DNA from: Variovorax sp. V93
GTDB lineage: Bacteria > Pseudomonadota > Gammaproteobacteria > Burkholderiales > Burkholderiaceae_C
Length of the DNA stretch: 64,000 nt
Assembly (NCBI RefSeq): GCF_041154485.1
Contig: NZ_AP028669.1
Location: forward strand, 4,712,001-4,776,000
Reading direction: 5' to 3'
This document shows positions 1 through 7,431 of this stretch, piece after piece (within the stretch, counting starts at the first letter, position 1; the number at the start of each line of letters is the position of its first letter). The notes beneath the pieces were generated by a model, which saw only the letters and a list, made by a program, of their open reading frames with translations, did no database searches and was not told where the DNA came from. Position numbers and translations under genes: made by a program.

Positions 1-609
1 TTCGTCAACACCTGGCCGGTCGATGCCATCGTGGCCGAGAACGGCGCGGTGGCGCTGCTGCCCGCGGCCGAGGGCAAGATCGAAAAGCGCTATATGCAGG
101 ATGCGCCCACGCGCAGCGCCAACTTCGAGCGCATGCAGGCCGTGCTGGCGCGCATCGAGCGCGAGATCCCGGGCGCGCGGCGCGCCACCGATTCACCGGG
201 CCGCGAGACCGACATCGCCATCGACCACAGCGAGTTCGTGCAGCTGGGCGAAGAGACCATCGCGCAGGTCGTCGCGCTGATGCGCGGCGAAGGCATGCAC
301 GCCACCGTGAGCAGCATCCACATCAACGGCTGGTACGGCGACAACGACAAGCTCGAAGGCGCGCGCTGGATCGTGCGCGAGCTCTGGGGCCGAACGCTCG
401 ACGACGAACTCGACCGCTGGGCCTACGTGGGCGACTCCACCAACGACCAGCTGATGTTCCGCACCTTCGCGAGCAGCATCGGCGTGGCGAACGTCGCGCG
501 CTTCGTGCCGCAGCTGGAGCACCTGCCGCGCCATGTGACCGAGGGGGAACGCGGCGCGGGCTTTGCCGAGGCGGTGCGCGCGATTCTCTCGGCCCGCGCT
601 ACCCGTTGA
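1..609 (+). CDS. HAD-IIB family phosphatase, 5' end missing
   Basis: The gene runs in from the left edge, so its N-terminal catalytic Asp motif is not visible. The 202 visible residues read in frame from base 1 and end with TGA at 607-609. The C-terminal motif GDSTNDQLMF, carrying the metal-binding Asp pair of HAD motif IV, and the preceding stretch DNDKLEGARWIV, with the likely motif III lysine, place it among type IIB HAD phosphatases of the sucrose-phosphatase or mannosyl-phosphoglycerate-phosphatase kind. It would be a soluble sugar-phosphate-type phosphatase; the substrate cannot be told. Its last 11 bases overlap the end of the convergent MFS gene. Typical relatives have about 260-280 residues, so some 70 are off the window. 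Confidence 0.8.
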   Translation, partial: FVNTWPVDAIVAENGAVALLPAAEGKIEKRYMQDAPTRSANFERMQAVLARIEREIPGARRATDSPGRETDIAIDHSEFVQLGEETIAQVVALMRGEGMHATVSSIHINGWYGDNDKLEGARWIVRELWGRTLDDELDRWAYVGDSTNDQLMFRTFASSIGVANVARFVPQLEHLPRHVTEGERGAGFAEAVRAILSARATR

Positions 610-1861
610 CCGGCCCGCTGCGGGCGCAGCGGCGCAGCACCGACCATTGGCGCCAGGTGCCGAAGGCCGCAATCAGCAGCAGCACGGCCGCATAGCCCTT
701 CACCGTGTCCAGCAATCCGAGCGGCGCCACCAGGAAGCCGGCCAGCATTGCGGGCAGGCTGAACGCAAGATAGCTCACCACGAAGATGGCGGCGAACAGC
801 TCGCCGCGCTCGTGCGAATCGGCCTGGGGTGCGAGCGTCTGCACCAGCGCCGAGAAAGAGCCGCCGAAGCCCAGTCCCGCGATCGCGGTGCCGGCAAAGA
901 ACAGCGCGAGCGATCGGGTGGCCAGCGATGCGAGCAGCAACGCCAGACCGGCCGCGATGCTGGCCGTGCCGAAGATGACCGATCGCGGCGCGCCAAGGCG
1001 GCCGAGCAGGGCGGGCGCGATCGCGCCGAAGCCCGAGAGGACCGCCACCGTGAGGCCGTTGACCACGCCGTTGTCGATGCCGAACACATGGTGCATCAGC
1101 GAGGGTGCGAGCGACAGATACAGGCCGCCCAGCGCCCACACCACGATGAACACCGGCAGGCCGCGCGCAAAGTCGGCCCGCGCCCGAACGGGAATGGACA
1201 CACGCGGCACCAGCGAAGCCAGCGCACCGGCACGCGGCGTGACGGTCTCGGGCATCCACAGCACCGCGGCCGCGCCCAGTGCGAACACCGCGGCGAGCAC
1301 GCCGAACACCAGCGCCACCGGCGCGGCGCTGAACTTCACCGCCATGCCCGTCAGCAGCGCTCCCGCCGCGAGCCCCGCGAGCGGCGACACGCTCGTGATC
1401 AATGCGCCCAGCCGCTTGCGCGCAGCCGGCGCGGCCTCGACCACTGCCGCGCTCAGCGCGCCGCTTGCGACGCCCGTGGCCACGCCCTGCACCACGCGCG
1501 CGGCGATCAGCCCGCCGATGCCATGCGCCAGCAGGAAGAGCCCCATCGCCAGCGCCTGCAGCACCAGCGCTGCCAGCACCACGGGCCGGCGCCCGATATG
1601 GTCCGACAGCGATCCCGCGACCAGCAGCGAGATCAGCAACGCGATCGCGTAGACGGCGAAAGCCACGGTGAGCATCGACGACGAGAAACCCCAGGCGTGC
1701 TGGAACACCACGAACAGCGGCGACGGCGCGGCAGCCGCGAAGAAGAACGCGAACAGCACCGTCGCCAGCAGCGCAAATCCGGCGGCCGCGGGCAGGCGCC
1801 ACGGCTTGGCACGGGACGCGGCGGCAGTGGCAGCGGCAAGCTCAGGACAGGAGGACGGCAT
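599..1861 (-). CDS. MFS transporter (drug/metabolite efflux type)
   Basis: This 420-residue inner-membrane protein has about twelve hydrophobic segments. The loop after TM2 reads GSLSDHIGRRP, the signature of the major facilitator superfamily, and a second weaker copy lies in the C-terminal half (LGRLGAPRSV). The start ATG at 1861 has a good ribosome site (AAGGA, seven bases upstream on the minus strand). It is divergent from a TetR-type regulator, with an 89-base spacer carrying two copies of one operator-like motif. This is the classic layout of a repressor controlling an exporter. The substrate is unknown; efflux is inferred from the TetR pairing only. The 3' end overlaps the HAD gene by 11 bases. 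Confidence 0.85.
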   Translation of the reverse strand: MPSSCPELAAATAAASRAKPWRLPAAAGFALLATVLFAFFFAAAAPSPLFVVFQHAWGFSSSMLTVAFAVYAIALLISLLVAGSLSDHIGRRPVVLAALVLQALAMGLFLLAHGIGGLIAARVVQGVATGVASGALSAAVVEAAPAARKRLGALITSVSPLAGLAAGALLTGMAVKFSAAPVALVFGVLAAVFALGAAAVLWMPETVTPRAGALASLVPRVSIPVRARADFARGLPVFIVVWALGGLYLSLAPSLMHHVFGIDNGVVNGLTVAVLSGFGAIAPALLGRLGAPRSVIFGTASIAAGLALLLASLATRSLALFFAGTAIAGLGFGGSFSALVQTLAPQADSHERGELFAAIFVVSYLAFSLPAMLAGFLVAPLGLLDTVKGYAAVLLLIAAFGTWRQWSVLRRCARSGPVNG

Positions 1862-1871
1862 GGGCGAATCC

Positions 1872-1893
1872 TTAACGCAATTTTTTTAGCTTT
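1872..1893 (-). promoter_or_regulatory. Operator copy 1 in the MFS/TetR spacer
   Basis: On the minus strand the motif reads AAAGC-N8-TTGCGTTAA. It lies ten bases from the MFS start codon. The same motif in opposite orientation lies nine bases from the regulator start (1920-1941); 17 of 22 positions agree. A TetR-family repressor binding both copies would shut both promoters. The binding itself is inferred. Confidence 0.6.
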
Positions 1894-1919
1894 TACGATT
1901 CTAGACCCGCATCCCTCCT

Positions 1920-1941
1920 AAAGCAAATATCTTTGCGTTAA
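1920..1941 (+). promoter_or_regulatory. Operator copy 2 in the MFS/TetR spacer
   Basis: The plus-strand sequence is AAAGC-N8-TTGCGTTAA, facing copy 1. It contains a small inverted repeat, GCAAA-TATC-TTTGC (1923-1936). The last nine bases are the exact reverse complement of 1872-1880. No strong Shine-Dalgarno precedes the regulator start, so the operator occupies the place where the ribosome site would be. Confidence 0.6.
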
Positions 1942-1950
1942 AGTCCTTGC

Positions 1951-2520
1951 ATGAACGATGTCGTCCTTCCGAACAAGCGTCCCGGCGGCCGCAGCGCCCA
2001 GGTGCAGGCGCTGGTGCGCACTGCGCTCGAAGAACTGGTGGCCGAACAGGGGCGCGAACGCGTGACCGTCCCGGCGGTGGCCGAGCGCGCCGGCGTCAGC
2101 GCCTCGAGCATCTACCGCCGATGGGGCGACTTGTCGGGCCTGCTGGCCGAGACGGCGGCGCACCGGCTGGACCCGAACCGGCCCCTGCCCGACACGGGCT
2201 CGCTGCGGCAGGACCTGACGGCATGGGCGCAGGAACTCATCACGCACCTTGCGCGCCCCTGCAACACCTCGCTGTTGAAAGCCGCGGCCGCACTGGCCGA
2301 CGGCGGCGCCGACACCGACTGCCTGCGCAACCGCCGCAAGGAAGCGCTGAAGCTGGTCGAGCAGGCGCACGCCCGTGGCGAGCGGGCACCCGAGGCGCAG
2401 CAGGTGATCGATCACCTGATCGCGCCGATCGTGTTTCGCCTCGTGTTCGGCGGCGACCCCGTGAAGCCGGCGCTGGCGAAGCGGCTGGTGGACGAGCTGT
2501 TCGTGCTCAGTTCGTCTTGA
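1951..2520 (+). CDS. TetR/AcrR family transcriptional regulator
   Basis: The 189-residue protein carries an N-terminal helix-turn-helix at about residues 33-60 (VTVPAVAERAGVSASSIYRRW, split by the usual TetR turn) followed by an all-helical ligand domain. It is divergent from the MFS gene at 599-1861, and the spacer holds two inverted copies of a 22-base motif, so it probably represses both itself and the exporter. The ATG at 1951 has only a weak ribosome site. Its 3' end overlaps the convergent Bug-type binding-protein gene by 14 bases. The inducer is unknown. Confidence 0.9.
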   Translation: MNDVVLPNKRPGGRSAQVQALVRTALEELVAEQGRERVTVPAVAERAGVSASSIYRRWGDLSGLLAETAAHRLDPNRPLPDTGSLRQDLTAWAQELITHLARPCNTSLLKAAAALADGGADTDCLRNRRKEALKLVEQAHARGERAPEAQQVIDHLIAPIVFRLVFGGDPVKPALAKRLVDELFVLSSS

Positions 2521-3490
2521 CTTCCTTCGCGAGCCCCAGCTTCTCGATCACCGCCTTCTCGCGCACCACCGTGTCCTGCGCGAACCTGGTGTAGGCCGCC
2601 GAGCTCATGTAGTTGGGCAGCATGTCGTAGCGGCCGAGCGAGGCCACATAGCTCGGCTCTTCCATTGCCTGCTTGAAGGCGTCGTGCAGTTTCTTCACCA
2701 CCTCGGGCGGCGTGCCCTTGGGGGCGCCGATGCCGAAGGGCGAGTTCTGCACGATGTCGTAGCCCAGTTCCTTCAGCGTCGGCGCATCGGGGAACTTGGC
2801 CAGGCGCTTCTCGCCCCAGGTGTTGAGCACGCGCAGCTTGCCGGCCTCGACCTGCGGCGCGAAGCCGGTGCTGTCGGCGGCCGCCATCAGCTGGCCGCTG
2901 ACCACCGCGAGCATCAGGTCGGCGCTGCCCTTGTAGGGCACGTGCTGCAGCTGGATGCCGGCCTTCTGTGCGATCAGTTCGGTCGTGAGATGCGGGCTCG
3001 TGAGGTTGCCGGTGGAGCCGTAGGTGAGCTTGCCGGGGTTGGCCTTGGCATAGGCGACGAAGTCGGCCCAGGTCTTGAACGGGCTGTCGGCCGGCACCAC
3101 GATGCCGAAGGCATAGCCCGTGACGTTGAGCACGTAGCTGATGTCCTTGAGCGGGTCCCAGTTGATCTTGGTGGTGTAGCCGAGGCGGAACACGCCGAGC
3201 GGAATCTGCGCGACCGTGTAGCCGTCGGGCTGCGCGGTCTGCAGCGCCTGCGCGGGCAAGGTGCCGCCGGCGCCGGGCTTGTTGTCGATGATGACGGGCT
3301 GGCCGAGGATCTTGCTCGCGTTGTCGGCCAGCTGGCGCATCGTGATGTCGGTGGGCCCGCCCGCGGGGAAGGCGATGACCAGCTTGACCGGCTTGGAGGG
3401 AAAGGCCTGCGCGAGCGCCGCCAGCGGAGACAGAAGAAGCCCGCGGGCTGCGGCGAGCGTGGCGGCACGGAGAAGGGATCGGCGGGACAT
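2507..3490 (-). CDS. Bug/TctC family periplasmic solute-binding protein
   Basis: The 327-residue protein begins with a twin-arginine-like signal (SRRSLLRAA) followed by a hydrophobic stretch ending ALAQA, then the Bug-family N-terminus PSKPVKLVIAFPAGGPTDITMR. The hallmark PGAGGTLPAQAL and the central HVPYKGSADLMLAVVSGQ are present. Such proteins bind carboxylates or amino acids in the periplasm for tripartite tricarboxylate transporters, though many are orphans, as here: no membrane subunits are near. The open frame continues far upstream, but ATG 3490 is chosen because the signal peptide begins there. A terminator-like hairpin separates it from the deacetylase gene upstream. Confidence 0.9.
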   Translation of the reverse strand: MSRRSLLRAATLAAARGLLLSPLAALAQAFPSKPVKLVIAFPAGGPTDITMRQLADNASKILGQPVIIDNKPGAGGTLPAQALQTAQPDGYTVAQIPLGVFRLGYTTKINWDPLKDISYVLNVTGYAFGIVVPADSPFKTWADFVAYAKANPGKLTYGSTGNLTSPHLTTELIAQKAGIQLQHVPYKGSADLMLAVVSGQLMAAADSTGFAPQVEAGKLRVLNTWGEKRLAKFPDAPTLKELGYDIVQNSPFGIGAPKGTPPEVVKKLHDAFKQAMEEPSYVASLGRYDMLPNYMSSAAYTRFAQDTVVREKAVIEKLGLAKEVKTN

Positions 3491-3510
3491 GGTGGCGGGT
3501 TCCTGGAACG

Positions 3511-3546
3511 GGAAAAAAGCAAAAGGGCGCATTGGGCCCTGCCCTT
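3511..3546 (-). terminator. Probable rho-independent terminator
   Basis: Read on the minus strand, AAGGGC and GCCCTT form a stem around a 12-base loop and are followed by TTGCTTTTTTCCC. It lies just past the acetylpolyamine amidohydrolase stop and before the Bug gene start, so read-through into the Bug gene may be partial. Confidence 0.5.
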
Positions 3547-3591
3547 GGCGCGGCGGCAATCGGTGCTCACCCGACTGCTGTCGCCTGCGGC

Positions 3592-4653
3592 TCAGCCCGC
3601 GGCCTGCTGCTCGAAACCCTGCAGCACGTTGACGGCGTTGACGCCCACCTCCGCCACCGCGTAGCCGCCCTCGAACACGAACACCGTGGGCAGGCCGGCG
3701 CGCGCCAGGTCTTCGCCCATGCGCAGGTAGTCGTCGCTTTGGAGCCGGAAGCCCGCGACCGGGTCGCCTTCGAAGGTGTCGACGCCGAGCGACACCACCA
3801 GCGCGCCCGCGCGCACTTCGGCAATGCCGCCGAGCGCGGCCTTCAGCGCCGCGCGCCAGGTGGCGAAGTCCGCACCGCGCGTGAGCGGCAGGTTGTGGTT
3901 GAAGCCGAGCCCGGCGCCCGCGCCACGCTCGTCGGCATGGCCCAGGTAGTAGGGATAGTCGGTCAGCGGATCGCCATGCAGGCTCGCAAAATGCACGTCG
4001 CTGCGCTCGTAGAAGATGGCCTGCGTGCCGTTGCCGTGGTGGTAGTCCACGTCGAGCACCGCCACGCGCGCCACGCCCGCATCGCGCAGCGCCTGCGCGG
4101 CCACGGCGGCGTTGTTGACGAAGCAGTAGCCGCCGAAGAAATCGGCGCCCGCATGGTGGCCGGGCGGCCGCGTGAGCGCGAAGGCGGCGCGCTCGCCGCC
4201 AGCAACGCGCTGCGCCGCGGTCCAGGCGCAGGCGGCGCCGTGGCGCGCGGCGGCCCAGCTGCCGGCCATGAGCGGCGTGCCCGCATCGAAAGAGAACAGC
4301 CCCATGCGTGCGGGAAAGCTCTTCGGCAATACATCGGTGCGCATGCCGCGCGTGGGCCAGTACGAAGGCAGGGCATCGCGCGATGCGTTGGACGGATCGA
4401 GCGCCAACCACTCGTCCCAGGCATGGGCGATGAAGTCGAGGTAGCGCGGCGCATGCACCCTGGCCAGCAGTGCCTCGTCGAAGGCATCGGGCACCTGCAG
4501 CGGGCCGAGGCCGCGGCGCTCCAGTTCGAGTTTCACATGGTCGACGCGGGCGGGCACCTCGAAGCACGGCACCAGTTCGCCGCGGAACATCTCGACTTTG
4601 CCCTGGTGCAATGCGTGCTGGTCGTTGTAGATGGTGAGCATGCCGCGCATCAT
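3592..4653 (-). CDS. Acetylpolyamine amidohydrolase-type histone deacetylase family enzyme
   Basis: This 353-residue zinc hydrolase matches the length and motif spacing of the acetylpolyamine amidohydrolases of the HDAC superfamily. The His dyad is in RPPGHHA (residues 166-167). The zinc ligands are Asp203 and His205 in DVDYHHGNG and Asp292 in GVDTFEGDP, and the catalytic Tyr331 follows EGG. The C-terminus AVAEVGVNAVNVLQGFE is typical of this branch. It would remove acetyl groups from N-acetylated putrescine, cadaverine or similar amines. ATG 4653 overlaps the stop of the ornithine cyclodeaminase gene by four bases (ATGA), indicating translational coupling. The pairing suggests a role in polyamine or ornithine turnover; the exact substrate is inferred. 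Confidence 0.88.
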   Translation of the reverse strand: MMRGMLTIYNDQHALHQGKVEMFRGELVPCFEVPARVDHVKLELERRGLGPLQVPDAFDEALLARVHAPRYLDFIAHAWDEWLALDPSNASRDALPSYWPTRGMRTDVLPKSFPARMGLFSFDAGTPLMAGSWAAARHGAACAWTAAQRVAGGERAAFALTRPPGHHAGADFFGGYCFVNNAAVAAQALRDAGVARVAVLDVDYHHGNGTQAIFYERSDVHFASLHGDPLTDYPYYLGHADERGAGAGLGFNHNLPLTRGADFATWRAALKAALGGIAEVRAGALVVSLGVDTFEGDPVAGFRLQSDDYLRMGEDLARAGLPTVFVFEGGYAVAEVGVNAVNVLQGFEQQAAG

Positions 4654-5699
4654 GCCGCACGCCGCAGCACCGCCCGGCGCCGGCCGGACGCGGTCAGCCC
4701 GAACAGGTCCTTCGGGTCGTCGAGTTCGGGCACCAGCGCGATCTGCTGGCCGATGCCGCGCTCCAGCGACAGCTGGTGGATGTAGCGCAGTGCCGTGTAG
4801 TCCTCCAGCGCAAAGCCGACCGAGTCGAACACCGTGACCTGCCCGGCGCTCTCGCGCCCGGGCACGCTGCCGAGCAGCACCTTCCAGAGCTCGTGCACCG
4901 GGAAGTCGGCCGGCAGCTGCTGGATCTCGCCCTCGATGCGGGTCTGGGGCTCGTATTCGACGAACACGCGCGCCAGGCGCAGCACGTCAGGGTGCAGTTC
5001 GGTCTTGCCGGGCGAATCGCCGCCCACCGCATTGATGTGCATGCCCGGCTCGATCATGCCGGGCGCGAGTACCACCGCGTGGCCCTGGTGCGCCGTGACC
5101 GTGGTCACGATGTCGGCGCCGCGCACCGCATCAGCGACCGACGGCGCGCGCACCACCTCGAGCGGCGTGCAGGCCGACAAATGGCGCACCAGCTTGTCTG
5201 TGGCGCGCGGATCGATGTCGAAGACGCGCACCTCCTCGATGCCCAGCAGCGCATGGAAGGCCAGCGCCTGGAACTCGCTCTGCGAGCCGTTGCCGATCAG
5301 CGCCATGCTGCGCACGCCGGGCCGCGCCAGCGCCTGCGCCGCCATCGCCGAGGTGGCGGCGGTGCGCAGCGCGGTGGTGAGCGTGAGCTCCGACAGCAGC
5401 ACGGGGTAGCCCGTGTCGACCTCGGCCAGCACGCCAAAGGCCATGACCGTCGGCAGCCCCACGGCCGTGTTGTGCGGATGGCCGTTGACGTACTTGAAGG
5501 CGTAGGCGCCGTCGTCGGCCACCGGCATCAGCTCGATCACGCCCAGGTGCGAGTGGCTGGCCACGCGCGCCTTCTTGTCGAACTCGCGCCAGCGCATGAA
5601 GTCGTCGCGCAGCGCGTCGGCCAGGGCCTTGAGGAATTCCGGAACGCCGGTTTCGTCCACCAGGCGAACCAGGCTGTGAACATCGATGAAGCGGGTCAT
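4650..5699 (-). CDS. Ornithine cyclodeaminase/mu-crystallin family enzyme
   Basis: The 349-residue protein has the family's substrate-binding lysine in YAFKYVNGHP, the Rossmann motif IGNGSQSEFQ and the catalytic Asp in AVGGDSPGKTELH. Those features fit a true ornithine cyclodeaminase (ornithine to proline plus ammonia, NAD-dependent) more closely than the ketimine reductases or alanine dehydrogenases of the superfamily. Its length equals that of the Pseudomonas enzyme. It is the first gene of a pair with the acetylpolyamine amidohydrolase, overlapping it by four bases. It lies downstream of the MocR regulator on the same strand, with 159 bases between them. The family assignment is firm, the exact substrate less so. 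Confidence 0.88.
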   Translation of the reverse strand: MTRFIDVHSLVRLVDETGVPEFLKALADALRDDFMRWREFDKKARVASHSHLGVIELMPVADDGAYAFKYVNGHPHNTAVGLPTVMAFGVLAEVDTGYPVLLSELTLTTALRTAATSAMAAQALARPGVRSMALIGNGSQSEFQALAFHALLGIEEVRVFDIDPRATDKLVRHLSACTPLEVVRAPSVADAVRGADIVTTVTAHQGHAVVLAPGMIEPGMHINAVGGDSPGKTELHPDVLRLARVFVEYEPQTRIEGEIQQLPADFPVHELWKVLLGSVPGRESAGQVTVFDSVGFALEDYTALRYIHQLSLERGIGQQIALVPELDDPKDLFGLTASGRRRAVLRRAA

Positions 5700-5858
5700 G
5701 GCGCGGCTCCTTGCGTAGCCCGGACGCGGCGCTTCATTCCTTTACGTGTCCACTCCACCATGGCTGATCCAGGATGCGCCTGCGCCAGGGGTTGGAGCCA
5801 TTGTGCGCCTGCTTGCAGGCCGTGGCGAGCCCCCGCCGGAGCCCCGCTGGAAGCAGCT

Positions 5859-7301
5859 TCAGTCGTGCCTGCGCTCTTCGATGCTGCGCTCCAGGAAGCG
5901 CCAGAGCCGCTCGTCTTCGCTGAAGGCCACGTTGAAGCGCAGCCAGCCGGTGGGATGCGGGTTGACCAGGAACAGCTGGCCCGGGCCGAGCATGATGCCC
6001 TCCGCCGCGGCGCGCCGCGAGAGCTCGGCGCTATCGGCAATGTCGGGGTGCCGGGCCCACAGGTACATGCCGGCCGCGGCTTCGTGGAACAGTTCGAAGC
6101 CGAGCCCGTCCAGCCGCCGCGCGACGCTGCCCTGCGCCTGCGCGAGGCGCTCGCGCAGCGACTTGAGGTGCTTGCGCCAGCGGCCGTCGGTCACGGTGCC
6201 GAAGGCCAGCCGCTCGGTGATGTCGGACGAGGTCAGGCCCGAGACCATCTTGAGCTGCGCCAGTTCTTCGAGCAGCTCCGGCTGGGCGACCACGTAGCCG
6301 ACGCGGATGTTGGGCGAGATGGTCTTCGAGTAGCTGCCCACGTAGACCACGCGGCGCAGCTGCCCCAGGCTGGCGAGCGAGGGGCGCATCGAGGCGTCCA
6401 TCTCGGCATAGATGTCGTTCTCGACCAGCGTGAAGTCGTGCGCCTGCGCGAGCTGCAGCAGTTGCACGAGCTGCGGCAGCGAGGCCATCGAGCAGGTCGG
6501 GCTCTGCAGCCGGGGCTGGGTGAAGAAGGCCTTGGGCCGATGCGCCGCGAGCAGCGCCTCGAGCGCCGGCATGTCGTAGCCCGTGGGAATGCGCGGCACG
6601 CCGACGATCTCCACGCCCAGGAAGCGGAGCATGAACATCAGGTTCGGATAGCCCGGGTCGTCCACCAGCACCGAATCGCCCGGCTTGAGCAGGCGGCGCG
6701 CGACCAGGTCCAGCGCCTGGCTGGAACCCTGGGTCAGCAACACCTGGGCGGCATCGACCACGATCTGCTGCTCCGAGAGCGCCTCGGCCGTCGCCATGCG
6801 CAACGCCATGTGGCCGAAGGGCAGGCCGTAGCCGCCGATGTCGGCCCCCTCGGAGGCCAGGTGGCGCAGGCTGCGGCGCATGCCGTCCTCGAACAGCCAG
6901 TCGTGCGGCAGCCAGCCGCAGCCGGGCTTGAGCGGCAGGTTGCGGTTCTCGAAGATCTGCTGCAGGTACCAGCGGGCGTCGAAGCGCGGGTCCGGGCGGG
7001 GCGCGCTGGCCGCGCCGGCGGCGCTGTCCTCGATGCGCCGCTTGACGAAGAAGCCGGCATTGGCGCGCGAGACCAGCAGGCCCTGCGCCACCAGCCGGTC
7101 GTAGGCCTCGACCACCGTGAACACACTGACGCCATGCGCCGCGGCAAAGGCGCGGATCGACGGCAGCTTGCTGTCGGCCTTGAGCTTCTGGGCGCCGATC
7201 AGTCCGCGCAACCCTTCCACGATCTGGCTGACCAGCGGCGTCGGCTGTTCGGGGCGAAGAATGAGCATCGGGGGCGTCTGCGGCAGTCCGGCCTGCACCA
7301 T
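5859..7301 (-). CDS. MocR-type (GntR/aminotransferase) transcriptional regulator
   Basis: The protein has an N-terminal GntR winged helix (about residues 15-85, with KLPSIRAFAAAHGVSVFTVVEAYDRL spread over the HTH) fused to a fold-type I aminotransferase domain. The likely PLP lysine is K326 in SYSKT, with the Asp of ENDIY and the Arg of NIRVGY also present. Such regulators sense PLP or an amino-donor aldimine and often control a neighbouring aminotransferase operon. Here the divergent neighbour is gabT, which points to a GabR-like role in the GABA operon. The open frame extends to 7541, but those residues lack homology and read across the promoter region; ATG 7301 gives 480 residues, and ATG 7268 is an alternative. 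Confidence 0.88.
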   Translation of the reverse strand: MVQAGLPQTPPMLILRPEQPTPLVSQIVEGLRGLIGAQKLKADSKLPSIRAFAAAHGVSVFTVVEAYDRLVAQGLLVSRANAGFFVKRRIEDSAAGAASAPRPDPRFDARWYLQQIFENRNLPLKPGCGWLPHDWLFEDGMRRSLRHLASEGADIGGYGLPFGHMALRMATAEALSEQQIVVDAAQVLLTQGSSQALDLVARRLLKPGDSVLVDDPGYPNLMFMLRFLGVEIVGVPRIPTGYDMPALEALLAAHRPKAFFTQPRLQSPTCSMASLPQLVQLLQLAQAHDFTLVENDIYAEMDASMRPSLASLGQLRRVVYVGSYSKTISPNIRVGYVVAQPELLEELAQLKMVSGLTSSDITERLAFGTVTDGRWRKHLKSLRERLAQAQGSVARRLDGLGFELFHEAAAGMYLWARHPDIADSAELSRRAAAEGIMLGPGQLFLVNPHPTGWLRFNVAFSEDERLWRFLERSIEERRHD

Positions 7302-7314
7302 ATTGAGGAAAGTA

Positions 7315-7367
7315 TGTACAGGATACAAGACCAGTACAGTCTTCCCGGCGATCACTTCCGGTGTACA
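7315..7367. promoter_or_regulatory. Repeated GTACAG/TGTACA boxes between the MocR gene and gabT
   Basis: GTACAG occurs at 7316-7321 and again at 7334-7339, an 18-base direct repeat. The palindrome TGTACA stands at 7315-7320 and 7362-7367. MocR regulators usually bind direct repeats in the spacer shared with their target operon, so this is the likely operator. The first box is 14 bases from the MocR start at 7301. Binding is inferred. Confidence 0.45.
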
Positions 7368-7431
7368 TGGCTGGATCGATTCGTGCGACCTAGAGTGCCG
7401 GCACTCCCTCTTCAAAGCACAGGCCGTACCC

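Noticed and set aside
5700..5858. Possible small gene between the cyclodeaminase and MocR genes
   Set aside because: No start with ribosome site and no recognisable product; it appears to be leader sequence only.
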